Assembly (NCBI GenBank): GCA_016713525.1
Contig: JADJOZ010000007.1
Coordinates: 124,001-188,000, forward strand
Origin: Bacteroidota bacterium
Lineage (GTDB): Bacteria; Bacteroidota; Bacteroidia; AKYH767-A; OLB10
Direction: 5' to 3'
DNA: 64,000 nt
Every line of letters begins with the position of its first letter. Positions within the stretch are counted from its first letter, which is position 1. This document shows, in pieces, positions 44,536 to 55,495 of the stretch. The notes under the pieces were generated by a model that was not told the DNA's origin, did not search any database, and saw nothing but the letters and a program-made list of their open reading frames with translations. A program made the translations under genes and the position numbers.

Positions 44536-45972
44536 TCACTTATCCCTTATCAATTTAACTGTATGAATTTCGGATGTATTACTTATTCTTAGCATATATA
44601 CTCCGGGAGGTAAATCACTTTTTGAAATATATTCAAACTGATTACTTCCTTCGTAGACATTCATTTGTTCGCTATATACTGTCTGGCCTCCGGAATTCAT
44701 TAATTGTACGTGTGCAGTTGTAGCTACATCGCTGAAGAATCTCACAAAAAACTTATCTTTAAAAGGATTTGGACCGCAAACAATATTCTGAATCCCTTCA
44801 TGACTTTCAATTTTCGATTTGGAATCAGCAACATTATTCACAGGAGATTTCACTTTGGATTTAGTTATTTTCCATGAAACTTTATTCTCATTGTTTGAAT
44901 CAGACAATGCGGAAGTTATTTTTAACCATGCTTCTTCAGGTCCATTCGATAATAAAGCTGTATAATAGCCGTATTCAGTGATGCCGATAACTACTTGGCG
45001 TGCATCGAATGGATTGCTGGATAGTTGAGCAAGCGTGCCTTCGTGACTAACTACTTCAATCATTCCTTTTTGATATTCCACAATGTCACTTGTAAAAGTA
45101 AAAATTGTACCTGCTTTTCCATCGTTCATAGGAAAAAATATCTGATCCTTGTTAATGGTACCGTACCAACGCTTAAGTTTACCACAAACTGAACCATTAT
45201 TACGGTCAATTGCACCGGGTGCAATAGAAGAAGTACCAATTGTTACAGGAAACCTTCCTGTAAATAAAATTCCTTTCTCCAAATTTAAACTTTCAATAAC
45301 GATGAATGATTGTTGCAAAACAACTCCGGAAGAATTACTTATTGTAAGATTTTTAATCATCCCTGGCAAGCCATTGCCACTACCCTGTTTAACAGTTCCA
45401 TTAAAAATGTAATTAGCATCGCGATTTAACAATACTTTACCTTTCATTTGGATATTACCGGATAGTGCTTTCTTATCTATTCCATCATCAGATCCGATTA
45501 TCAGAGTTGCTCCGTTCGCAAGAACAAAATCACCATTTCCTTCCAAAATACATGTTCCCATCTCAAGTGTTCCAAAAACCTCAAAGCTGCCTTTTCCTGA
45601 CGAGCCGGAAACTTTCAAAACATTTGCCTCAAGACTCAATTTTGCTGATTCTTCAATGGAAATCATTGAAACTACAATCTCTTCAGTTACATGAACATCA
45701 TTTCCTTTAGAAATTATAATCTTTGATATATTCGATTCAGGTGGCATACTGGCTTCACTCCAATTCTTACCATCAAATACTTCCCATATATCTGTTTGTC
45801 CCCAATCTCCGGATGAAATCGTTCTATAATCACCAGAGCTGAAAGCCCGTGTTTCTTTAACATCAGAAAGATTAAAAACAACGATTAATAATAGTGATGC
45901 AGCAGCAACAATTGAAGTTCCAATAACAATTCGCATTCTGGTGCTCAGATATGCCGTTTGTCTGTTTCTCAA
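44536..45972 (-). CDS. T9SS-secreted beta-helix-like protein
   Basis: A 478-residue secreted protein of unknown function. The N-terminal hydrophobic segment (IVIGTSIVAAASLLLIVVF) acts as signal. A domain with YRTISSGDWGQTDIWEVFDG, the pattern of short domains near the N-terminus of many Bacteroidota surface proteins, precedes beta-helix-like repeats (SIEESAKLSLEANVLKVSG, GNGDFVLANGATLIIGS). The end is a T9SS sorting domain (GPNPFKDKFFVRF, QLMNSGGQTVYSEQM, GVYMLRISNTSE, VKLIRDK). It lies 33 nt downstream of the next large T9SS gene and may be cotranscribed with it. Confidence 0.8.
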   Translation of the reverse strand: MRNRQTAYLSTRMRIVIGTSIVAAASLLLIVVFNLSDVKETRAFSSGDYRTISSGDWGQTDIWEVFDGKNWSEASMPPESNISKIIISKGNDVHVTEEIVVSMISIEESAKLSLEANVLKVSGSSGKGSFEVFGTLEMGTCILEGNGDFVLANGATLIIGSDDGIDKKALSGNIQMKGKVLLNRDANYIFNGTVKQGSGNGLPGMIKNLTISNSSGVVLQQSFIVIESLNLEKGILFTGRFPVTIGTSSIAPGAIDRNNGSVCGKLKRWYGTINKDQIFFPMNDGKAGTIFTFTSDIVEYQKGMIEVVSHEGTLAQLSSNPFDARQVVIGITEYGYYTALLSNGPEEAWLKITSALSDSNNENKVSWKITKSKVKSPVNNVADSKSKIESHEGIQNIVCGPNPFKDKFFVRFFSDVATTAHVQLMNSGGQTVYSEQMNVYEGSNQFEYISKSDLPPGVYMLRISNTSEIHTVKLIRDK

Positions 45973-46005
45973 TTTATTTTTCCCATGATTGTTTAAAATT
46001 AATGT

Positions 46006-49000
46006 TTAAAAAAATCGTACATTTAATTGTTGAGACTTACCATCATTCACAATAATCAATCTGTAAACCGCATTGTCTAAAGCTGACATGTCAATTTGTT
46101 CCATGTTAGAACCTTCACTGGCATTAAATTCACCGGAAAAGACTTCTCTGTCAGTTTGATCTACCAACTTATACATATAGGTACCGGCAGAAGGAGCATT
46201 AAAGGTTACAGTAAGAATCTTTGATTCCGCATCAGGAAATGCCTGCAAATTGAACTCTTTGGTTGGTGTATTAACCTGTGATGGTAGCTGTACTCCGGAA
46301 TTGGTAACTGATCTGCAATTAGATGCTATATTTAAATAACGATGGCTGGAGATTCCACAAGAAGCAATAGCTTGAACAGAAATTCTTCCAACTGTATTTC
46401 CATATGCCACTGTTATCTGAGTTGTTCCATCACCTGACTGTATTGTTGCTCCAGCCGGAAGATTCCATCTGTATGAAGTAGCTCCTGAAACGGGTGCAAT
46501 AGAATATGTATAACCTGAATTGTTGGGACACGCCTCAACTAATCCACTGATTACACCTGGTGTAGAAGGATTAGAAGTAACATTTAATTTCCGTTCAGGT
46601 CCGGTAATGCCGCAAATGTTAATTGCGTTTACTGTAATACGTCCTAATACAGAATTGCCAAATGCTACTCTGATTGAATCAGTGCCACTGGAAGTCCATA
46701 ATATAGTTGCTCCAACTGGCACAGTCCAGGTATAGGTTTGATTTGTTCGGGTACGAATAGCGTAATATTGTTCAGAATTACATAAGTTTCCACTTTGACC
46801 AACTATAGCATACGGTATCATAGGTGTGCTGGAAACAGTAAGTTCTCTGTCTGCAGTATAATTACATCCCGATGTAGAAGCAACACCAATTTTGCCTGAG
46901 GTAAATCCAACAGGTATGTTTACAACTACTGAAGTATCGGTAGTTATATAAGGAGAAGCATCTCCGTTAAATGTAATTCCATTCATACCGGTCCATCTAT
47001 AGCTGGTTGCACCTGCAATTGTTCCCACTTTATAGGTGTAATTTGTTCCAACACATACATCCGTTTCATAAGCAAGAAATTTCGGAACACTGGTATTTGC
47101 ACGAATACCACCACATTTAACAACATTGCTGCCACAGGCATTTGAACCTGTTACACAAGCGTCATATCCTGTTGCAGAAGTATATCCTAAAATAATTCTT
47201 ACATTTTGAGTTCCCTGACCATCATAAATTATTCCATCAGGTCTGATTTCCCAAACCATTTCAGGAGCAATTAAATCTGTTTGGAAACTAATTGTATCAC
47301 CCATACATGCTCTTGAGGGTCCTGTTACCAAAGGCTTATTTCTTGGAGGAGCTGTATACAACTTAATGGAAACATCATCGGTTCTGCTACCGCAACCATT
47401 TGCAATGGTCCAACGGAAAACATTTTCAACTGTGGAACTTAGATTTGAAACATCTGAAGTTGGACTATTAACATCAGCAACAATTCCACTTCCTGAAATT
47501 ACACTCCAGGTACCTACACCATCAACTGGTGTATTACCATCTAATTGTAATGAAGTCATGTTACAAACCGAGCGATCAATTCCTGCGGTAGCATCTGAAA
47601 CTGTTGATGGCGCAGTCAATTCTTTTTCCTGAGTTGTGGTACAACCGTTCGCATCAAAAATAGTAACTGAATAAGGTCCCGACTCAAGGTTACTTGCAGT
47701 TGCTGTAGTTTGATTATCTGACCAGAAATATGAGTAAGGAGGTAATCCACCGGAAACACTTACATCAATTGAACCATTTGCCTGACCATGACATGAAGGG
47801 TTTTGAAAACCCGATACCAATGATGTGAAAGCTGGTGAATATACTACTTCAGCAGTTGCTGTGGCAGTACATCCATTAACGCCTGTCACAGTTGCAGAAT
47901 AGATTCCTGCATTCAAAACAGTTCCTGAAGCTACCACCGGATTTTGAACCGCAGAACTAAAACTTTGTGGTCCGGTCCATGAAATATTTGAAAATATTCC
48001 GGTTAAATTAGCATTCAACATAAGGTCAGCTCCATCACACAAAGGTGAGTTTGAAGAACAATTTATACTTGGTGCTGTACCAACACTGGTAACAAACGGA
48101 GCCGAAACAACCGGAGTTGACGAAGCGCAGCTATGATTAGAAACCATTGCTACAGCTATGTTATCTCCATTCGCAATATTTGAAGAACTAAAAACTGAAG
48201 TTGTTTGAGTAGTGGCCACTCCATTAACAGACCAAATGTATGTTGGATTTGTTCCTCCATTGGTAGGAGTAGCAGTCAATGTAAGATTTCCCCCGCTACA
48301 TATTGCACCACAACCGGTGATAGAAACAGCTGGAGTTACACTTGAACCGGTTCCTTCACTAACATTTAAACCAAACGTTCCTGATGAGGGTGAAGCATAA
48401 GCATATGCCTGAACTACTATGTAATATTCTGAAGCTGGAGTAACAGTTACATCCTGAAGCCTTGATAACCAATTGGAACCTAAAACAAGTGTACTGCAAC
48501 CTACATAATCATCATTAGATGCAATCACCGTACCTGAAGAATTCAATACGAATATATAGGTATCAAAAATTGATGTTGGATCACAAGTATTTATATTGAT
48601 TTTAGTACAACAAGGTCCGGTTGTAAATTTAAATATTTTCGCTGGTGTACTCTGATAACCTGCCCCATTCCATGTTGTTGGCATACAATAAGTAGCATGT
48701 AAACCATAATATGGTAAAGATGAAATTATTTCAGGTGAACTGATCGATGATCCCGTTGTTGGTGCTGAAACAACTGTAGTAATTACATTGCTGTAGCTAT
48801 CAACACAACCTGCTGCACTTCTTAATAATCTGACTTTGTTTGATCCGGCCGTATTAAATGATAAACTGACAGATGAAGTTGTTGCTCCTGATATATTATT
48901 ATAAACTGTTCCTCCATCAGTTGACAATTGCCATTGATATGATCCTGATCCTCCTGCTACAGAATAAGAAATTTGTTGCCCACATGAAGAAGTTGCAGGA

Positions 49001-50469
49001 CCTGAAATGGTTCCACCACTTGTCGGGGTTGAGCATGTAGTATATGTAACTGTAATTTTCCAGGTATTATTTAATACTGATAAATTTGTTGTGTTACAGG
49101 CAGCGCCGCTATTTGTATTTCTAAGCACACCAATTGAAAATGGAATCACACCGGTTGCAGATAAACCGTTTGCTATAACGGTACTATTTGTTGATAAAAC
49201 ACAATTTCCATTTGTTGTTTCATTACAATAGAAATCAGCTGTTGATCCTCCGGGACCTGTATATTTGATGCGTGCATTTCGCTTTTTGGTAGTTCCAGCT
49301 GCAGCATATGTGCAAGCAAGTAAAGTATTTGAAACTGTTGAATTTGCAGGAATTACCACATTCATATTAACAGAACAATAAGTATTATAACTTGAACCAA
49401 TTGCACCGGCAGTGTAGGTATTGAGTACAGTAGGGTCAATTACAACCGGATAAACTCTGTCAGTTGATTTCAGCCATGATACAGGTACATATGCAGCTAT
49501 TTCCAGCTCTCCCCCATTCATTTTGAATTTATAACCACCTTCAATTTCCGAGTTTTCACCATTATCAAAATAAATAAGGCGTTCAAACTTTCCGGTTAAT
49601 TTATTACTGCTGTTATATATGTCGATTTCACCAAACCATAGTCCATTTCGTTCTTGTCCGGATGTTGATTTTCGAATCTGCCATCCGGCTGGTACTAATA
49701 ACTTCACTAAAAACTAAAAAATCGTTCTCATTTGAAGCTTGGGGACTTGAGTTTATGACATAATTAGTTTTAAATCTATCTGCTTCTACAACCTGAACAC
49801 GATCTACTTGTGGCCAGTAATTGAGGAAGTGAATTTCATTACCTGATGTCTGACCTTCATTCTGAGATCCCTTCGCAATGACAGAAACTTCTTCTCCTTA
49901 GAATTTATGACATTTAATCTGGAAGTAATAAATTCCAACCCTGCGTCTTGTTCTAAAATCATTCTGGCCTGACCTGACTGTTTATTAACCGTAATGGGTA
50001 AGTCAGAATTAACAATGCCAAATTCACCTGCAGTACGTAAATTGTTTGCAGGAGCGACATCAATACTTACCCAATTAGACGATGCATCTTTGTAGTGCAT
50101 TCTACCTGATGACTGGGTTGTGGTAAATGAACCATCAGGGTTAAGAAAAGTTCGTGAATTTTCAGTACGCTTTTGAATGAGCTCAACTGATTCAGGAGAA
50201 CCTTCCAATTTAATTTTCCCAAACTCAGGATGAGAGCGGTAAACAGATGGAATTTCAGAAAGTTGTTTTTCCTGAATGGTTTTCTCACTTGCTGCTGGAG
50301 AAAACAATGTTACTAACGGGACGGGGATCGGTACGCGATTAGCAGCATTAGCAGGATATCCCTTTTTAATCTGATTTTGTGAGAAGGCATCTTTGAATTG
50401 AAGCAATATTGATATTGCCACCAAAGAAATAAAAACCCCTTTTAATAGTTTTCTGTTGATAATTTCCAT
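46006..50469 (-). CDS. Large T9SS-secreted multidomain protein with SprB and Ig-like repeats, two frameshifts
   Basis: A protein of about 1,487 residues, read as one gene. The signal (KGVFISLVAISILLQF) and ~190 further residues lie in frame 49804-50469. A missing G near 49897 moves the frame to a middle piece (EEVSVIAKGSQNEGQTSGNE, NYWPQVDRVQVVEADRFKTN), and an extra base in the A-run at 49709-49713 moves it back to LLVPAGWQIRKSTSG. Domains then are a beta-sandwich beginning VYPVVIDPTVLN, an Ig-like and a PPC-like domain, a SprB repeat (NPSCHGQANGSIDVSVSGG), several PKD-like repeats and a T9SS sorting end (FPDAESKILTVTF, LNVRFF). Likely an adhesin or surface polymer; no enzyme domain is seen. 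Confidence 0.82.
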
Positions 50470-50498
50470 AATTGTATAAAGGTTTGAAGTTCCAGACT

Positions 50499-50517
50499 TT
50501 GATCAGGGGCAGATCAA
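50499..50517 (-). ncRNA. Hairpin with TGCCCC loop in the leader of the T9SS gene
   Basis: On the minus strand a 6-bp stem TTGATC/GATCAA encloses TGCCCCT, so the string CTGCCC is again presented at the loop. It lies about 30 nt before the start codon at 50469. It resembles the five hairpins at 639-927 in loop and in being sense to a T9SS gene. Confidence 0.4.
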
Positions 50518-50700
50518 TTAAATGCTGATTTTCAAGGGAATTCAACGGGACTTTATAAATTTGGTTACTTTTCTTTCAAAAAAATAATTTTTGGGGTTTA
50601 AATGAAACATTCTAAAACATCCGGCGTAGAAATATGCCCATTTTAAAAAAGGCAGACTCAAGGCCTTTATAAGTTGTTACTATAAAAACAGTATAAAAGC

Positions 50701-50730
50701 AATAAAGCCGCCAAAAATGGCAGCTTTATT
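50701..50730 (-). terminator. Terminator of the T9SS gene ending at 50751
   Basis: A 13-bp stem with one internal mismatch (50701-50713 with 50718-50730) around AAAA lies 20 nt past the stop codon. Confidence 0.7.
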
Positions 50731-50750
50731 GATTTTATACTTAACAATGT

Positions 50751-53700
50751 TTACTTTTCAATAACAACTTTACTTTTTGAAACAGATCCATCAGAATAAT
50801 AAACGGCAACCTGATAAAATCCACTTACCAAATCACCAACGTCAATTCTTACTGGTGTATTTGAATTAACACCAGTTCCATCTATAATTTTAGTCTTTAC
50901 GATCCTTCCCGAAAGATCAGATAATTCAATTTTTCTGGAGCTATTCGATTTATTAATTGACTCAATAATGAAATAATCGTTAGCTGGATTTGGGAATAAA
51001 TTAATTTCAGTAATAGAATTCTGGTTACCTGCCAATCTGCAATTTACATTAATTGGTAACACTGATGTTCCGGAAACTCCGCATGCATTGGTTGTGGTTA
51101 TATATATATTTCCGGAAACAGTTCCCCAATCAACTACAATTGAAGATGTTCCCTGACCCGCAACAATAGTAACACCTGAAGGCAATACCCATGAATAAGT
51201 GGTTGCTCCAAACACATTTGAAACTGAATAAACTAATCCCTGTTCACCGGAGCAAACAGTAGCATTTCCACTAATTAAACCTATTGAACCAGGAGCACCT
51301 TTCAGGTTAATACAACGTGGCGAACTCGATCCACAAGTATTGTTAGCAGTTACACATAATTGTCCTGTTGTGAATCCGGAAGGTATTGACAAACTAATTG
51401 AATTTGTATTGGTGGATCCGATTATGGAAGTACCGGCAGGAATATTCCAGGTGTAATCTGTTATTCCGGCCTGAGCAGCTACCGAATAAGAAATTATTTG
51501 ATTACAAACCCCTGTTGCCGATCCGGTGATATTACCTGGCATACCGGGTTTTTGGCTGGAAATAGTCTTGCATTTTTGAACAGAAACAACACCACAGGAT
51601 GATGTTGCAGAAATACAAATATTTCCTAATGTAAATCCGGCACCTGCACTAACTGTAATTGAATTGGTTCCTTGCCCTGATAAAATGGTAATATTATTTG
51701 GAACTGTCCATGTGTAAAGTGCCGCATTTCCAACAGGTGAAACTGAATAAACCAATCCCGATTGCCCTGGACAAATTGCAAATGAACCATTAATTGCACT
51801 GATTGAACCAACTCCATTGGTAATATTCAAACAACGTTGAGCACTTTGATATCCACAAGGAAGCAGTGCTATAACACAGAGTGTTCCAGATGAAAATGAA
51901 GCGCCAAAATTAACAGTAACACTGGTTCCGCTTCCAGCTACTGAAGCATCTCCTGAAACAGTCCATAAATACCCTGAGGCTCCTGCTACCGGTGCAATGC
52001 TGTAATTTCCGGAACTACTGGAACAGGCAAATGAACTTCCCCCAATTACGGATGGAGTGCTTAGAACGCCTCTAATTTTTCTGCAATTTGTATTGGTTAC
52101 CCCACACGCATTTGATGCATTCACACACACTTTCCATCCGGAAGCATTAGCAGGAACAGTTCCGAGTGTAAGGCTGGCTGAAGGAATTAATGTTGTAAAT
52201 GGCCCTGGTTGACCATTGATGAGAGTACCTGGATCAACAGACCAGGTATATGATGTAGCACCGGAAACGCTATTAGTTGCAATTGCCACTACATTCCCTA
52301 CACAAGCATCAATCGGGGCACTGGTAATAGTAACACTATTTGCAGGCGGAGCTACGTCAACTGTAACAGTAGCAGAACCTGAAACTGGTCCGGTACAAAA
52401 TGCATCACTGAAAGATGTAACAGTATAAACTGTATTGATTGTCGGGCTCACCGAAACCAATTCGGGATTAGTAGATGTAGTAACATCTGGTGCACCATTT
52501 AAGGAATACGTCCAGGGTGCGGTACCTGTAAAATTCAATGTGGTGAAAGTAAATGAGCCTGTACAAATTGTAGCATCGCCTGAAACAACAACAGAGGCAT
52601 CTGAAAACGGTGTATCCTGAATAGTCAGGTTCGTAACACTTCTCCTTGCAGCAGTAGTTGTATTGGCTCCTGAAGGCCATATACCATCGGCATCAGTTGC
52701 AACTGAAAAAATTGAATTGTCAGCATTTCTGATTTCAAATCTTCTTATACCGTTCGGATTATTTGCACCAATAGGCATAACTCCACCAAAATCACCATTA
52801 TCGGTACCGGATTGCATAAAGAAGTTATTCATTGCCACAGGTAAGTCGGATTGTGAGGAATTTACAGATGTTGTTGTTGATGCTTGATAAGAAAATACCG
52901 GATTTCCTGTTCCGCCAATATTATCATAAGCCAACACATACTTGCCACCGGTACATGCAAATGATTCGCCTAAATAAAAGCTCCGTCATCTGCAGTTGAA
53001 ACTGTTCTGGCAGCTGTAGCAATATCAAGTGCAGTAAGTGTTTTAACTCCAACTAATTTTGGGGTTGTGTTCAACGTATTTCCGGTAGGAACAAAATTCA
53101 GTCTTATATTATGAATCTGCCCGGCATCGAAGCGGGTTCCGTTACCGGTTGGCTGAAAATATGCCCAGAATGGTCCGCTGCTCCCTGATGCGTCGGTGGT
53201 GAATGCACCCAAAACATCACTTCCTAAAAATGCTGTTCCATTCCAAACATTTCCTGCACCCATAACTGTGGCGGCATCGCTTGTAAGGCCCAATCCTAAT
53301 TTAACATCGTAAGTAGTTAAAGGAATTAGATTGTCGATTTGAAGACAAACTGCAATCGGTGTTCGTGCATTATTGGTAGATGCGGAAGTTTTAGCACCAA
53401 AATACTGTGGAACTACTAATTCAGTTAACACTGCAGGAAGTGTAATTATAATGCTATTGCTAAATGCATCAGGTAAATTTCCTGAAGAAACCTGTAGTGT
53501 ATATGATCCGGGAGCATCAAACTGTAAATCCGAAAATGAAGCAACGCCATTTACTGCCGGTTTACTTGTTGTACCGGTAAGATTGCCTGGCCCACTTGAT
53601 TTCACAATTGTAAAAGTTCCCGCATAATTAAAATCAATAGTATTATCAGATCTTCGTGCTTGTACAGTAAATGATGATAAATTAGTATTCACCAAACCGC

Positions 53701-55210
53701 TTGTTGGGGCATTATTAAAAAACATAAAAGATGCTGTATCCAAAACATTGAATGAAGCAGACAAGCCGGAAGTCAATACATCCCCTGCTATTGCATTTGC
53801 ACTCAAAATTACACCGGTTTCAGCAGGAGCATAAGTTGTTCCGGAAATTGTAACCTGACTTGAACCTGTATTTATTACACCTGAAATTGTACCACTCAAT
53901 GAGCCTGTTCCGGTATTAACAGATAATTGTACTGTTGTTGGAGTAGCAACGTTTTGAGGAACATCCGCATTATCAACAGCATAAACAACAACATCAAAAG
54001 GAGCAGCTACAATTGGTGAATTACCACTATTCACTGATACTACATTTAACTTTACAGGAGGTGTAGGTGCAACTCCTGTTCCGCTTACCGCAACATTAAC
54101 ATTTGAAGCCCCGGTTGTGCTGCATTCTATATTTCCACTTTGAAATCCTGCCGCTAAAGGAGAAAAACGAACATCAATAGTTGTAAGATTCACTACCCCA
54201 CCTGATTCTGTCAATGTAATTGAAGCAGTCGAAAAAGGATCAACACCTTTTCTGATTTCAAAACCACCTGCAGGTGGATCAATAATAATATCATCGTTCA
54301 ATGAAGAACCTTGAACTGTAAAAGATGAAGAAGTTGAAGAATTTCCGGTAATAACATTTCCAAAAGCCCCGTTAAATCCAGTTGTATTAACAGAAATTGT
54401 TGGTGAACCTGCGTCAATTGTAATACCTGATGCAATTTGAGAAAGTAAGGTAGGATTGGTGATTATAGTTCCGGTTCTCGGTGTTGTCCATGTTCCGGAA
54501 GTTGTATTATATGTACCGGTTAATTTAGAATATGCACCACTTCCTGAATTATCAACAAAGAGATAGGTGTTTGAACCGGCTCCCATTACTGTTGCATTGG
54601 AATATCTGTCATTGTTTGGCATTACATATCCCCCTGAACCGGGAACCATAGAAGCCCCAACAGTACTTCCAAAAAACACTGCATCCACAGGAACAGTTGT
54701 TGAAATAACAGTTGTACCTGAAAAAACCGCAATACCATCAGCAGTAGTACCTGCATTACCGAGCACACCAGTTGAATTGGAATTTCCAAACCCATCACCG
54801 GCAGTTGTTCCTGTCGCTATAGCACGAATCCAGGTTTCTGTACTGATATCCAGTGTAGCAGAGCCATTTATTAATTTCCCACTTCCACCAACATAAAACA
54901 CATCCCCTATTGCCACTGTACCAGAAGTAAGGTTAAACTTATAAGTTAATGCACCTCCTGCTGCCCATCCATTTGCAGATGGTGTTCCATTATTGTTAAA
55001 AACAACAGAATATGGAGTTACACTGAAATCTATTGCCTGAGTAGCCTTTAACTGCACGTACTCATACGGTGAATCAGTTCCTGCCGGATTTGCATGATAC
55101 CCGGAGATTACTATCTGTCCCTGCGAAACAGAGGCAAAAAATAAAAAATAAATGAATAACAAATTCCATTTTCTCAAATGGAATTTTTGTAAAGAATGGA
55201 TTAAGTTCAT
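50751..55210 (-). CDS. Large T9SS-secreted protein with lamin-tail-like N-terminus and Ig/PKD repeats, frameshifted
   Basis: A protein of about 1,486 residues. A signal peptide (NLLFIYFLFFASVSQGQ) leads to a lamin-tail-like domain (IVISGYHANPAGTDSPYEYV, with a later TADGIAVFSG). Then come choice-of-anchor-like beta domains (FEIRKGVDPFSTASITL, IDVRFSPLAAGFQSGNIECS) and further Ig-like domains. A missing T in the run at 52976-52979 breaks the frame; restoring it joins DDGAFYLGESFACTGGKYV to LAYDNIGG. The C-terminal part has a stack of PKD-like repeats closely similar to the next two genes, then a T9SS sorting domain (NLFPNPANDYFIIES, ELSDLSGRIVKTK). Surface or adhesin role likely. Confidence 0.85.
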
Positions 55211-55245
55211 GGGATAGGAATTTATACTGTTAGATTGAGATTGGG

Positions 55246-55253
55246 CAAAATTA
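55246..55253 (-). promoter_or_regulatory. Candidate -7 element of the T9SS gene at 55210
   Basis: On the minus strand this reads TAATTTTG, 35 nt before the start codon. The -33 element is weak. Confidence 0.4.
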
Positions 55254-55446
55254 GTGCATAATCAGAAAGGAAAATCCTTTTAATAATTCCTTAAAGAATC
55301 AATAACCTGGAGACCACTTTTGTGTGAAGCAACAAATTACATTTTTTTTCTAAAATTTTCAAAAATTGATGGAAAATATAATCTACTTAATTATATATCA
55401 ATGAATTAACATATCAACAACTCGACCAAAACCAACTTATATGAAA

Positions 55447-55480
55447 TAAAAAAGCCCCCACCAAAGTGGAGGCTTTTTTA
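55447..55480 (-). terminator. Terminator of the T9SS gene ending at 55496
   Basis: A 15-position stem with one mismatch (55447-55461 with 55466-55480) contains A6 and T6 tracts on its sides and lies 16 nt past the stop codon. Confidence 0.85.
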
Positions 55481-55495
55481 TTACTATTTAATAGA

